Positions 1 through 13,176 of a DNA stretch of 32,379 nucleotides are shown here, one piece after another (positions within the stretch are counted from its first letter, which is position 1; every line of letters starts with the position of its first letter). Location of the stretch: positions 1 to 32,379 of the forward strand of contig JAQXUJ010000019.1 in the NCBI GenBank assembly GCA_029219925.1. Reading direction: 5' to 3'. The stretch is from Clostridiales bacterium. GTDB taxonomy: Bacteria > Bacillota > Clostridia > UBA1381. The translations under genes were made by a program, and so were the position numbers. The notes under the pieces are model-generated. The model had not been told where the DNA came from and searched no databases. It saw nothing but the letters and a program-made list of their open reading frames with translations.

Positions 1-45
1 GACCTCTTGCGTATCACTGCAAGAGGTCATTTTTCGTATTTTTTT
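1..45 (+). terminator. Rho-independent terminator of a gene upstream of the window
   Basis: GACCTCTTGC-GTATCACT-GCAAGAGGTC perfect 10-bp stem followed by ATTTTTCGTATTTTTTTT. Confidence 0.75.
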
Positions 46-103
46 TCGTAAATCGTATTTTTTTGCCGTCATAATACTGCAGAAATCGCAGTATTAAGCC
101 ATT

Positions 104-1606
<1,503 letters not shown>

Positions 1607-1610
1607 CTAA

Positions 1611-1639
1611 ATTATAACATAGCTCTATCTTTTTGTCAA
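1611..1639 (-). promoter_or_regulatory. Sigma-A-type promoter for lysS
   Basis: Minus strand TTGACA-17 nt-TATAAT about 40 nt upstream of the lysS start. Confidence 0.8.
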
Positions 1640-1712
1640 TGCCGCAAATCTGCACCAACCCCACTCTAATTCTATATAATAGTAATAGCAATGAAAAAAA
1701 GGAGGTATCGGC

Positions 1713-1943
1713 ATGAGCGGAGAGGATTTAGCGGTTTTAATAACAGCAACCGCACTTTATACGGCGCAAAATCTTACCGTTAACGACTTAAATATACTTG
1801 TGGCCGTGTTCACGCAGCTTGCCGACACCTATGCAACAATATCGGTTATCCGTTCAATCGAAGAGCCGAAAAATGAAACACAGAATCAAGAAACAGCCCA
1901 GCAACAACAGGAGGAGGACATAATCGCCCTTGAAACCACATGA
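1713..1943 (+). CDS. Small uncharacterised protein, 76 aa; resembles small clostridial conserved hypotheticals (possibly DUF6774-like, from memory)
   Basis: AAAGGAGGT RBS upstream of ATG; TATAAT at 1675-1680; motif LTVNDLNILVAVFTQLADTYATISVIRSIEE; Gln/Glu-rich tail. Confidence 0.7.
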   Translation: MSGEDLAVLITATALYTAQNLTVNDLNILVAVFTQLADTYATISVIRSIEEPKNETQNQETAQQQQEEDIIALETT

Positions 1944-2816
1944 TTACCTATGTAAAACCTTATCTGCGGCAGCCTTAAGTTTAAAGCCGTAGCACAGCAC
2001 TATTGAAACCGCTGCTCCCACTACCGCCTGCAAAATCTGATACGGCAGTTTCAGCCAAGCCGCTTCGGGCGTACTGTATATAAACGCTCTGCCCAAGCTA
2101 TAGCCGACAACCATTATGACCGCACCGACAGCCACACCTAAAATTGCATCGGACAGCTGTCCATTTCTTCTATGTGCAAGAAGGGAAATTACGGCGGCCT
2201 GCAGACCGTGGGTTACCAGCGAGACAAACATCGGCGTGGGATAAAAGAACAAATCTCCCAAAAATGCACCTATTCCTCCGACAACCATAGCCGTAATCGG
2301 GTCAAAAATTAAAGCTGCCGTACAAATCGGTATATCATTCATATATAAATGTCCTCCCGGTACCGGAACGCTCAAAATACTCATACTGAGCACAATTGTG
2401 AGCGCCATAAACATCGCCGCAAGGCATAAATGCTGTGTTGAGTTGTAAAAGGCTCTTCGCTGTTCTGTGTGGGTTTCTGATTTTAATGAATTAAAATCAC
2501 TTTGCATAATAGCCATAGAAACTATACTCAACCCAAAAATTGCGAGAACCAAATATACAATTCCGTTACCTATTGAAGCATAATCGTGTTCGTTAAACCC
2601 CTGTTTGACTTTTTCGCCTCTTGTATACCACCAATACAGAGAATAAAATGGGACAAAAATTAAGCACAACATTTCTCCTGTACAGCTCGTTGTATTCTTT
2701 TGTATTGAACGAGTGTTTTTTACAAGCAAATACATCCAATATATACTGTATATCCCTAATGTTATAATTGATAGAAGTATACAAACACCTATGCTTCTTT
2801 TGTTAATTTGAATCAT
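1944..2816 (-). CDS. Membrane protein: N-terminal DUF4234-like domain plus C-terminal ECF transporter S-component-like domain
   Basis: Start trimmed from 2852 to ATG at 2816 (AGAGGT RBS). N-term SIGVCILLSIITLGIYSIYWMYLLVKNTRSI...FVPFYSLYWWYTRGEKV; C-term PGGHLYMNDIPICTAALIFDPITAMVVGGIGAFLGDLFFYPTPMFVSLVTHGLQA. Confidence 0.8.
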   Translation of the reverse strand: MIQINKRSIGVCILLSIITLGIYSIYWMYLLVKNTRSIQKNTTSCTGEMLCLIFVPFYSLYWWYTRGEKVKQGFNEHDYASIGNGIVYLVLAIFGLSIVSMAIMQSDFNSLKSETHTEQRRAFYNSTQHLCLAAMFMALTIVLSMSILSVPVPGGHLYMNDIPICTAALIFDPITAMVVGGIGAFLGDLFFYPTPMFVSLVTHGLQAAVISLLAHRRNGQLSDAILGVAVGAVIMVVGYSLGRAFIYSTPEAAWLKLPYQILQAVVGAAVSIVLCYGFKLKAAADKVLHR

Positions 2817-2998
2817 TAAACATACCTCTTTTCTTTCTTCTAATTGTAACATTAATTATTTTATTTCAATGATATATCTTGAAGTGGGTAACTTAAAAAT
2901 TGATACTTATTGTTAGTCCCACTTTACCCACTCAGAATAGCGAGGTGCCTTGTAAAATCTCTTCTTTTACATGATAATTTCCTCCCGTTTCCTATGTA

Positions 2999-3694
2999 TT
3001 ACAGAAGAACTTCTTTATTTGTTCCGTAGAAAATGTCGTCCTGTCCGCTTATCATTTTGCAGAACTTTTCCATTCTGTCCCATGTGTCATGAATATCAAA
3101 TTCATATGCGTGTCCCCAAATATAGAAAAGCTGCGGTTTGTCGGCTTCAAGTTGAAGGAATTTTCTGCCGAGCGAAAACATTGCGTCCCATTCGGTGTTA
3201 TGGTGTACAGTGGGATTAAATAAAATCAAGTCCTGCTGAAGATCAAAATTATAAGTGGATGTAGTTGTTCTTGCGTATTTAACTCCGGTCTTTTCCCTTA
3301 TGATTTTCGGGGCAATATCACCTATACAGCCTGTGCCGCCGGGATATGCCATGCCGACCACCTCATATCCGACCAGCTCGCTCAGATTAATTCTGTCCTG
3401 TTCCACCTGCCTGAAAATTTCATCCGGGCTGCAGTCACGCAGTGCCGGATGAGTCAGGGTATGCACAGCCACCTCATGTCCCGCATAAATTGATTTTACA
3501 TCCTCCGGATTTACCTTGATGTGGTTTACTCTTTCACCTTCGCGGTCAAGATATCCTCCCTTACCCAAGGTTTCCGAATTAATATTAAAGGTACATTTCA
3601 AACCGTACTTATTAAACATTTCAATAAGTCTTATGTCCTGTGTTACGCCGTCATCATAGCTGAAGGTAACAGCTTTATTTTTTTTGTTCCACAT
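2999..3694 (-). CDS. Polysaccharide deacetylase family protein (NodB-like), no signal peptide seen
   Basis: TFSYDDGV, HTLTHP and AYPGG motifs; ATG lies 6 nt downstream of the guaB stop. Confidence 0.88.
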   Translation of the reverse strand: MWNKKNKAVTFSYDDGVTQDIRLIEMFNKYGLKCTFNINSETLGKGGYLDREGERVNHIKVNPEDVKSIYAGHEVAVHTLTHPALRDCSPDEIFRQVEQDRINLSELVGYEVVGMAYPGGTGCIGDIAPKIIREKTGVKYARTTTSTYNFDLQQDLILFNPTVHHNTEWDAMFSLGRKFLQLEADKPQLFYIWGHAYEFDIHDTWDRMEKFCKMISGQDDIFYGTNKEVLL

Positions 3695-3700
3695 AATACT

Positions 3701-5182
<1,482 letters not shown>

Positions 5183-5201
5183 CTATAGCTTATTTTTTCT
5201 A

Positions 5202-5230
5202 TTTTAACAAATTACAATGCGTTTTTCAAT
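5202..5230 (-). promoter_or_regulatory. Sigma-A-type promoter for guaB
   Basis: Minus strand TTGAAA-17 nt-TAAAAT. Confidence 0.6.
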
Positions 5231-5340
5231 AGATATTTTCAAGTTTTTTTCTTTTCTTACATTTTCTACAAATTATGGCAGCAAATTTAAAATACGCTAT
5301 ATAATTTTTCCAAATGATATGCGCCTATACATAATCTTTA

Positions 5341-5379
5341 AATAAAAGAAGCCGCAGCAAATGAATTTGCCGCAGCTTC
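5341..5379 (-). terminator. Terminator downstream of groEL
   Basis: Minus strand GAAGCTGCGGCAAATTCATTTGCTGCGGCTTC followed by TTTTATT. Confidence 0.8.
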
Positions 5380-5393
5380 CTGCAATTTATATA

Positions 5394-7022
<1,629 letters not shown>

Positions 7023-7038
7023 TTATAATCCCTCCAAT

Positions 7039-7344
<306 letters not shown>

Positions 7345-7347
7345 TTA

Positions 7348-7374
7348 TTAGCACTCACCTTCATCGACTGCTAA
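7348..7374. promoter_or_regulatory. CIRCE element (HrcA operator)
   Basis: TTAGCACTC-N9-GACTGCTAA, one mismatch from the canonical right arm GAGTGCTAA, immediately upstream of groES. Confidence 0.92.
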
Positions 7375-7381
7375 CAATTAT

Positions 7382-7409
7382 ATTATAGCCCCGTCAAAAA
7401 AATTATCAA
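7382..7409 (-). promoter_or_regulatory. groESL promoter
   Basis: Minus strand TTGATA-16 nt-TATAAT just upstream of CIRCE. Confidence 0.65.
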
Positions 7410-7481
7410 TTCCGAAAATTTTAATTTACGGTTGATTTCCTTTTATTTTCTTTAGATTTCATTAGAATTCTTTATATTATG

Positions 7482-7847
7482 TTAATTTGCAAAATTTTCT
7501 AAAATTTCAAAACCGCTTTCTTTAGTGTATGCGGTAATGCCACCTTTCAGTTCGGAAATATCCTCGGGAGGGTAGTAGGACGGGTCAATTATAATTGATT
7601 TTACAAGGATTTTGCTGCCGTCCGCTATTTCATACATTGAGAGAGTGTTTTCCACAAGATTAACGGTGTAATAAATGACCGGTTCGGGTGTGGGCGCAGT
7701 CTCGATATCCTCAACATCCTTATTCTCCGACAGTACCGGCCGGCGTTCTTCCCGTGTTTCCGCACTGTTTTTTTCCTTTCCTCCGCAGGAGGCAAGCACC
7801 AGCAGTACCGCCATTGTGAGAAATATTTTTCTTGTTTTTTCCGTCAT
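7482..7847 (-). CDS. Small putative lipoprotein, unknown function
   Basis: Start trimmed to ATG at 7847 (GGAG RBS); MTEKTRKIFLTMAVLLVLASCGG signal with lipobox LASC. Confidence 0.7.
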   Translation of the reverse strand: MTEKTRKIFLTMAVLLVLASCGGKEKNSAETREERRPVLSENKDVEDIETAPTPEPVIYYTVNLVENTLSMYEIADGSKILVKSIIIDPSYYPPEDISELKGGITAYTKESGFEILENFAN

Positions 7848-7928
7848 GCTTATCACTCCATTTGGTTTTTTAGATATTTTTACCATTTTTATTTTTTTTA
7901 TTCATTTTAGTTTTTTATAAAATTTTGG

Positions 7929-7957
7929 TTGCATAAAATTATTTTTTGTACTATAAT
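7929..7957 (+). promoter_or_regulatory. Sigma-A-type promoter for PBP gene
   Basis: TTGCAT-17 nt-TATAAT, 43 nt upstream of the start codon. Confidence 0.65.
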
Positions 7958-7999
7958 ATAATTGGTTAGTTTTACAATTAATGCGGGAGGTGTTATTTT

Positions 8000-10405
8000 T
8001 TGAAACACGCACGTGATAAACATAAGCGAAGGCCGGATTCCGACCGAAGTGCATCTTCAGCACAGCACGGCGATAGATACAGCTTTTCTACAGAAAGCAG
8101 ACTGCATGCCGATGCTCAAAAGAAGTCCGTACCGGAGCAGCCACGCAAAAAAGCGTCTAAAAAGTCGAAAAAGCGAAGTGTCTTCTGGGCGCGTTTCCGA
8201 GTGGCGCTGATAACCTGTCTGTGCGCGGGCGCTGTTGTGGCGCTGGGCGTGGGTGCGGGCATGTATGCCGCCGTATCGCAGGAAATTGAGGATATGGATT
8301 TTGACGGCATTGCATATAATTTTTCCTCTGTGGTGTACGCCAACGACGCAAACGGAAATTCCCATGAAGTAGAACACCTTCACAGCGACGGCAACCGTGA
8401 ATGGGTTGATTCCGATAAAATACCGGATATTGCCAAGGAGGCTGCCGTTTCTATTGAGGACGAGCGTTTCTATAAACACGGCGGCGTGGATTTAAAACGT
8501 ACCGCCGGCGCCACATTGGGCTGGGTTGTTTCCAAAGTAACGGGCAAATCTCCCTCCTACGGCGGCAGTACCATAACGCAGCAGGTTATAAAAAACATAA
8601 CGCAGGAAAAGGATAAAACGGTAACGCGTAAAATAAAGGAAATGATGCGCGCCGTTGCTCTTGAAAAGCGTTTTACCAAGGACGAAATTTTGACTATGTA
8701 CTTAAATATAGCGTATTTTGGGAACCAGTGCTACGGCATAGAATCCTCGTCTAAGGTATATTTTTCAAAGAACGCTGTGGATTTAACGCTTCCTCAGGCA
8801 GCCATGATTGTTGGAATTACCCAGGCTCCCTCGCGGTATGATCCATTCCGAAATCCGGAGGACGCGCTGGCAAAACGCAACACCGTACTGAAGAAAATGC
8901 ATGACCTGCATAAAATCAGTGATGAAGAATATGAACAGGCGTCGGCATCAGAGCTGGGCGTGAACAGCCGATATAATTCTCCCGATTCAAACGTCTACAG
9001 TTACTTTGTTGACCAGGTTATTAATGACATAATATCCGACCTGCAAACCCAAAAGGGATATTCGAAAACCTTTGCAAGCCAGCAGGTTTTCAGCGGCGGT
9101 CTGAAAATTTATACTACCATGGACAGCAATATTCAGGACGCAATGGAAAGCGTGTATGAAAATACCGCCAATTTCCCGGCGGCGTCAAAGGGAACCCAGT
9201 CGGCAATGGTTATTATTGACCCATCCAACGGCGAAATAAAAGGCATTGTCGGGGGAATTGGCAAGAAAACCGAAAGCCGAGGTCTTAACCGAGCCACCCA
9301 TTCGAGGCGTCAGCCCGGCTCATCAGTAAAGCCTCTATCGGTCTACTCTCCGGCGCTTGAAACGGGAAAAATCAATGCCGCAACCATATTGACCGACAAG
9401 GAAATAACTATCGGCGACTGGTCGCCGAAAAATTCATATTCCGGCTATAAAGGGAACATGTCGGTACGAAAGGCAATAGAAATTTCCTGCAACACTACCG
9501 CCGTACAGACCCTTCAAAGTCTGGGGATTGATACAAGCTATAACTTTATGACCAATAAATATCACTTTACGTCGCTTACCGACAGCGACAAGAATTTAAG
9601 CGCTTTGGGGCTCGGCGGCATGACAAACGGCGTGTCCCCGAAGGAGATGGCTGCGGCGTACGCAGTTTTTGCAAACAAAGGCGTTTATATAACGCCGCAC
9701 ACATATACTAAGGTTTTAGACAGCGCAGGCAAGGTTCTTCTTGAATATAAGCCGGAATCGACCAGAGTTTTAAGCGAAGCCAATGCATTTATTATGAGCG
9801 ACTTCTTAAAAGAGGTTGTATACGGCAGCGCCGGAACAGGTCGCAACGCAAGACTTTCCAAAATGCCTACCTACGGCAAGACGGGAACCACAAACGATAA
9901 CTGCGATAAGTGGTTTGTTGGCTTTACGCCGTATTACGTGGGTGCAACCTGGTTCGGCTTTGACAGCATGACTCCCCTTACAAAAGCCGGCGTTTCCAAC
10001 AACGTTTCCACCGCTGTGTGGAAAAAGGTGATGGAAAAGGTTCATGCCGATTTGCCGTCCAAGAAAATTGAACAGCCGGATAACGTTACCGCCGTTTCAA
10101 TTTGTCAGAAAACGGGTAAGCTATCCTCAAGCGGCTGTTCCTATGCCAAAACGGAATATTTCGTAAACGGAACGGTACCGACCAAGTACTGCAACAATTC
10201 CGGACATTATTCCGGTCATACAACATCGTCGGAGGGGTCCTCCTCGTCGACGAACAGCGAGCATGGAAGCGACGCAACTTCGTCGCCGTCACATTCCCCC
10301 GCTCCGTCAGATGAGCCTGCCGCTACTAAAACCCCTGTAACACCTAAGCCTGCCGAGCCGACTCCGGCACCCCCGTCAGGCGATGATGTTATAACTATAG
10401 ATTAG
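8000..10405 (+). CDS. Class A penicillin-binding protein (transglycosylase/transpeptidase, PBP1A family), TTG start
   Basis: GT51 motifs (EDERFYKHGG, GGSTITQQVIKN), transpeptidase motifs (SRRQPGSSVKP, SCN, YGKTGTT); GGGAGG RBS before TTG; Ser/Thr/Pro-rich C-terminal tail. Confidence 0.94.
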   Translation: MKHARDKHKRRPDSDRSASSAQHGDRYSFSTESRLHADAQKKSVPEQPRKKASKKSKKRSVFWARFRVALITCLCAGAVVALGVGAGMYAAVSQEIEDMDFDGIAYNFSSVVYANDANGNSHEVEHLHSDGNREWVDSDKIPDIAKEAAVSIEDERFYKHGGVDLKRTAGATLGWVVSKVTGKSPSYGGSTITQQVIKNITQEKDKTVTRKIKEMMRAVALEKRFTKDEILTMYLNIAYFGNQCYGIESSSKVYFSKNAVDLTLPQAAMIVGITQAPSRYDPFRNPEDALAKRNTVLKKMHDLHKISDEEYEQASASELGVNSRYNSPDSNVYSYFVDQVINDIISDLQTQKGYSKTFASQQVFSGGLKIYTTMDSNIQDAMESVYENTANFPAASKGTQSAMVIIDPSNGEIKGIVGGIGKKTESRGLNRATHSRRQPGSSVKPLSVYSPALETGKINAATILTDKEITIGDWSPKNSYSGYKGNMSVRKAIEISCNTTAVQTLQSLGIDTSYNFMTNKYHFTSLTDSDKNLSALGLGGMTNGVSPKEMAAAYAVFANKGVYITPHTYTKVLDSAGKVLLEYKPESTRVLSEANAFIMSDFLKEVVYGSAGTGRNARLSKMPTYGKTGTTNDNCDKWFVGFTPYYVGATWFGFDSMTPLTKAGVSNNVSTAVWKKVMEKVHADLPSKKIEQPDNVTAVSICQKTGKLSSSGCSYAKTEYFVNGTVPTKYCNNSGHYSGHTTSSEGSSSSTNSEHGSDATSSPSHSPAPSDEPAATKTPVTPKPAEPTPAPPSGDDVITID

Positions 10406-10423
10406 ATTTGGGAGGCATTATAC

Positions 10424-11758
10424 ATGATAGACATAATCATTGAGCTGATTACAGCAAAACAATACGCAAAACTGAAAGGGATTCTTTCCGATATAGAACC
10501 TATAGATATCGCTGCTCTGTTCGATGATTTGCCTAAACGGTATATGCCTCTGTTATACAGGCTTCTGCCCAAGGAAACGGCGGCGGAGGTGTTTGTCGAG
10601 CTGGACGCCGACACCCAGGAAATGCTTATTACCGGATTTTCCGACAGCGAACTGAAAGAGGTCCTGGACGAGCTTTACCTGGATGATGCGGTTGATATTA
10701 TTGAGGAAATGCCGGCAAATGTTGTAAAGCGTATTATCCGTCACTCCGACCCGGAGGTACGCCACAGCATAAATGAAATTCTGAATTATCCCAAGGACAG
10801 CGCCGGCTCAATAATGACAATTGAGTTTATCGACCTTAAAGAGGATATGACGGTACAGGACGCATTCACGAAAATCCGCCGTACCGGTGTTGACAAGGAA
10901 ACAATCTACACCTGCTACGTCACCGACAGGAACAGAATTTTAAAGGGCATTGTTTCGGTAAAGGATTTGCTGCTTTCCGCAGAGGACTGCGTTATTTCGG
11001 ATATAATGGAAAAAAATCCGATATTCGTTTATACTCTTGACGATAAAGAGGACGTGGCAAAAGCGCTGTCCAAATACGATTTCCTCGCACTGCCGGTTGT
11101 CGATAACGAAAAACGGCTTGTGGGAATCGTCACCGTCGATGACGCTATCGACGTCATTCAGGAAGAGGCTACCGAGGATATCGAAAAGATGGCGGCTATG
11201 ACCCCTTCCGAAAAGCCTTACCTTAAAACAGGCGTTTGGGATACCTTCAAACAGCGTATTCCGTGGCTTTTAGTGCTTATGATTTCCGCAACCTTTACGG
11301 GGAAAATCATTGCCCACTTTGAGGACGCTTTGGGGAAGTTTGTTGTCCTTACCACTTTTATCCCTATGCTCATGGACACAGGCGGAAATTCCGGCAGTCA
11401 GGCGTCGGTCACCATTATCCGTGGATTATCTCTGGAGGAAATCCATTTCAGAGATATACTCAGAATCCTTTGGAAGGAAGCGCGGGTAGCGCTTATCTGC
11501 GGCGTGGTTCTTGCATGTGCCAATTTCGTAAAGCTTATGATTATCGACCGGGTTACGCTTACTATTGCCCTTGTTGTATGCACGACCCTTGTGGGTACGG
11601 TTTTCTTTGCAAAAATTGTAGGCAGCAGCCTTCCGCTTTTTGCAAAAAAAATAGGCTTCGACCCGGCGGTTATGGCAAGTCCTCTGATTACCACCATAGT
11701 CGATGCTATGTCTCTTATGATTTATTTTAATATTGCATCGGCAGTTCTTCATATATGA
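10424..11758 (+). CDS. mgtE: Magnesium transporter MgtE
   Basis: MgtE N domain, two CBS domains, TM domain with TGGNSGSQASVTIIRGLSL. Confidence 0.95.
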   Translation: MIDIIIELITAKQYAKLKGILSDIEPIDIAALFDDLPKRYMPLLYRLLPKETAAEVFVELDADTQEMLITGFSDSELKEVLDELYLDDAVDIIEEMPANVVKRIIRHSDPEVRHSINEILNYPKDSAGSIMTIEFIDLKEDMTVQDAFTKIRRTGVDKETIYTCYVTDRNRILKGIVSVKDLLLSAEDCVISDIMEKNPIFVYTLDDKEDVAKALSKYDFLALPVVDNEKRLVGIVTVDDAIDVIQEEATEDIEKMAAMTPSEKPYLKTGVWDTFKQRIPWLLVLMISATFTGKIIAHFEDALGKFVVLTTFIPMLMDTGGNSGSQASVTIIRGLSLEEIHFRDILRILWKEARVALICGVVLACANFVKLMIIDRVTLTIALVVCTTLVGTVFFAKIVGSSLPLFAKKIGFDPAVMASPLITTIVDAMSLMIYFNIASAVLHI

Positions 11759-11773
11759 ATTTTTCTGTACATT

Positions 11774-11809
11774 AAAACGGAGCGGCATATCAATCTGCCG
11801 CTCCGTTTT
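11774..11809. terminator. Bidirectional terminator between mgtE and the convergent small-gene cluster
   Basis: AAAACGGAGCGGCATATCAATCTGCCGCTCCGTTTT. Confidence 0.85.
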
Positions 11810-11819
11810 AGCGCATGAC

Positions 11820-12092
11820 TTATATTATTCCCGTTAAAAATATAATTGCAAGCGCAATCAATAGAAGGCTGTCGTCACCGTCGTCCATCAGCAGCGCAAG
11901 AATTATAATTCCGAGAATAATATCGTCCGTCTGAAATTTTCCGAACAGCTTTCCGCCGTCCTGCTTTGCCGGAACGTTACCCGCCGAACACGGTGCGCAC
12001 TCCTTCGACGGCTCACTGCACGGCTTTTCCTCCGGCAAATCCTTTTTTACAAGCTGTGGCATATCACTGTAGCTGTAATACCTCCGATACAT
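11820..12092 (-). CDS. Small uncharacterised protein, soluble N-terminus plus acidic-interrupted hydrophobic C-terminus
   Basis: 90 aa; DDIILGIIILALLMDDGDDSLLLIALAIIFLTGII; GAGGTGAG RBS. Confidence 0.7.
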   Translation of the reverse strand: MYRRYYSYSDMPQLVKKDLPEEKPCSEPSKECAPCSAGNVPAKQDGGKLFGKFQTDDIILGIIILALLMDDGDDSLLLIALAIIFLTGII

Positions 12093-12101
12093 AGCTCACC
12101 T

Positions 12102-12557
12102 CTATTTTCCGAACAATCCCGAAAATCTGCCTATATTCATAATCCGGATTGCTCTGTCAATGGTCTGCTGTCTGTCAGCTCTCATAAACGGCCGCAGCGA
12201 CCGCAGAAGATTTGACCGCGAATCATTTGTATTGGAAATCTGGTCAACCATATTCCGTATCTGTCCGAGAAACTGCACTCCCTCGGGCGTAAGTACATTC
12301 TGAATTCCGTTTGCCTGCGGCGTCTGTACAGCGGAAGCATTACTGTTCGTCTGATTTACGGTTGGCTGAGGCGATTCTGTTTTTATATCATTATTGATTG
12401 CCTCAGCCATATTCTGCGCCGGCGCCGCCTGTGTGGCGGGCGTCTGCTGTATAAGACCGCTGGACCGGAGCATTTGCATTGCACTCTGAATTTTTTCGTC
12501 CGCATTGTCGCCCAGAAGGGTTTTAAGCGTGCCCATCATGTCTGCCATTTTTATCAC
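12102..12557 (-). CDS. Uncharacterised protein, 151 aa (start may be the internal MADMMG)
   Basis: ATG overlaps the stop of the upstream ORF; C-terminal NTNDSRSNLLRSLRPFMRADRQQTIDRAIRIMNIGRFSGLFGK. Confidence 0.7.
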   Translation of the reverse strand: MIKMADMMGTLKTLLGDNADEKIQSAMQMLRSSGLIQQTPATQAAPAQNMAEAINNDIKTESPQPTVNQTNSNASAVQTPQANGIQNVLTPEGVQFLGQIRNMVDQISNTNDSRSNLLRSLRPFMRADRQQTIDRAIRIMNIGRFSGLFGK

Positions 12558-12823
12558 CTCAACTTTTTCATAATATCCTCCGCTGACATACTTCCTAAAT
12601 CGGTCATGTCTGCATTCTTCAGCTTTCGGCTTACCTCATCGGTATCAAGACTCATAAATTTTTCCAGGATGGCTTTTTTGTCGCTTTCTGAAAGCGAATT
12701 TTTTAACCGCTGTCCCTCCTCCGACGCCAGCAGCTTTGAAACCGCCTCGGCAGAGCTTTTTAATTTATTTTTATCCATTCCCGATAACATTCGGGACAGC
12801 TTATCGTTTATACTTTCTTTCAT
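12554..12823 (-). CDS. Uncharacterised small helical protein, 89 aa
   Basis: GAGGGGGA RBS; MKESINDKLSRMLSGMDKNKLKSSAEAVSKLLASEEGQRLKNSLSESDKKAIL. Confidence 0.7.
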   Translation of the reverse strand: MKESINDKLSRMLSGMDKNKLKSSAEAVSKLLASEEGQRLKNSLSESDKKAILEKFMSLDTDEVSRKLKNADMTDLGSMSAEDIMKKLR

Positions 12824-12881
12824 TCACATTCCCCCTCATATTTCATTATATTCCATGCAGAGAAAAAATTTACAAAAACTA

Positions 12882-12910
12882 TTGTAATTTGCAAATAACT
12901 GTGCTATAAT
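12882..12910 (+). promoter_or_regulatory. Promoter for the pheST T-box transcript
   Basis: TTGTAA-17 nt-TATAAT upstream of the T-box leader. Confidence 0.7.
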
Positions 12911-12949
12911 GATTATGTATTTGTAAAGGCTATGATGAAGTATAGTAAG

Positions 12950-13176
12950 ATATGTCTCACCAAAAGAGAGTCGCGGTAAGCTGCTGGAAGCCGCGGCGGT
13001 ACCGTCATATCCCAAGATTCCCTTCGGAGCCGCGCAGATGAAGCCGATATTTTCGGTGTGTAGTTTGTGCCGTTATGATGCGTTAAGTCAAAAATGAGCG
13101 TCCGCTTTTTAAAAGCGGAAATACGGGTGGTACCGCGGAGCATACGCTTCGTCCCTTTACCGGGACGGAGCTTTTT
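12950..13176 (+). ncRNA. T-box leader (presumed tRNA-Phe specific) with intrinsic terminator
   Basis: AGAGAGTCGCGG stem I start; GGGTGGTACCGCGG T-box at about 13125-13138; terminator CTTCGTCCC-TTTACC-GGGACGGAG-CTTTTTT; upstream of pheS. The exact specifier TTC was not resolved. Confidence 0.92.

Noticed and set aside
73-95. AATACTGC-AGAAATC-GCAGTATT hairpin downstream of lysS
   Set aside because: Stem is real but has no U-tract on the minus strand, so it cannot be called an intrinsic terminator with confidence.
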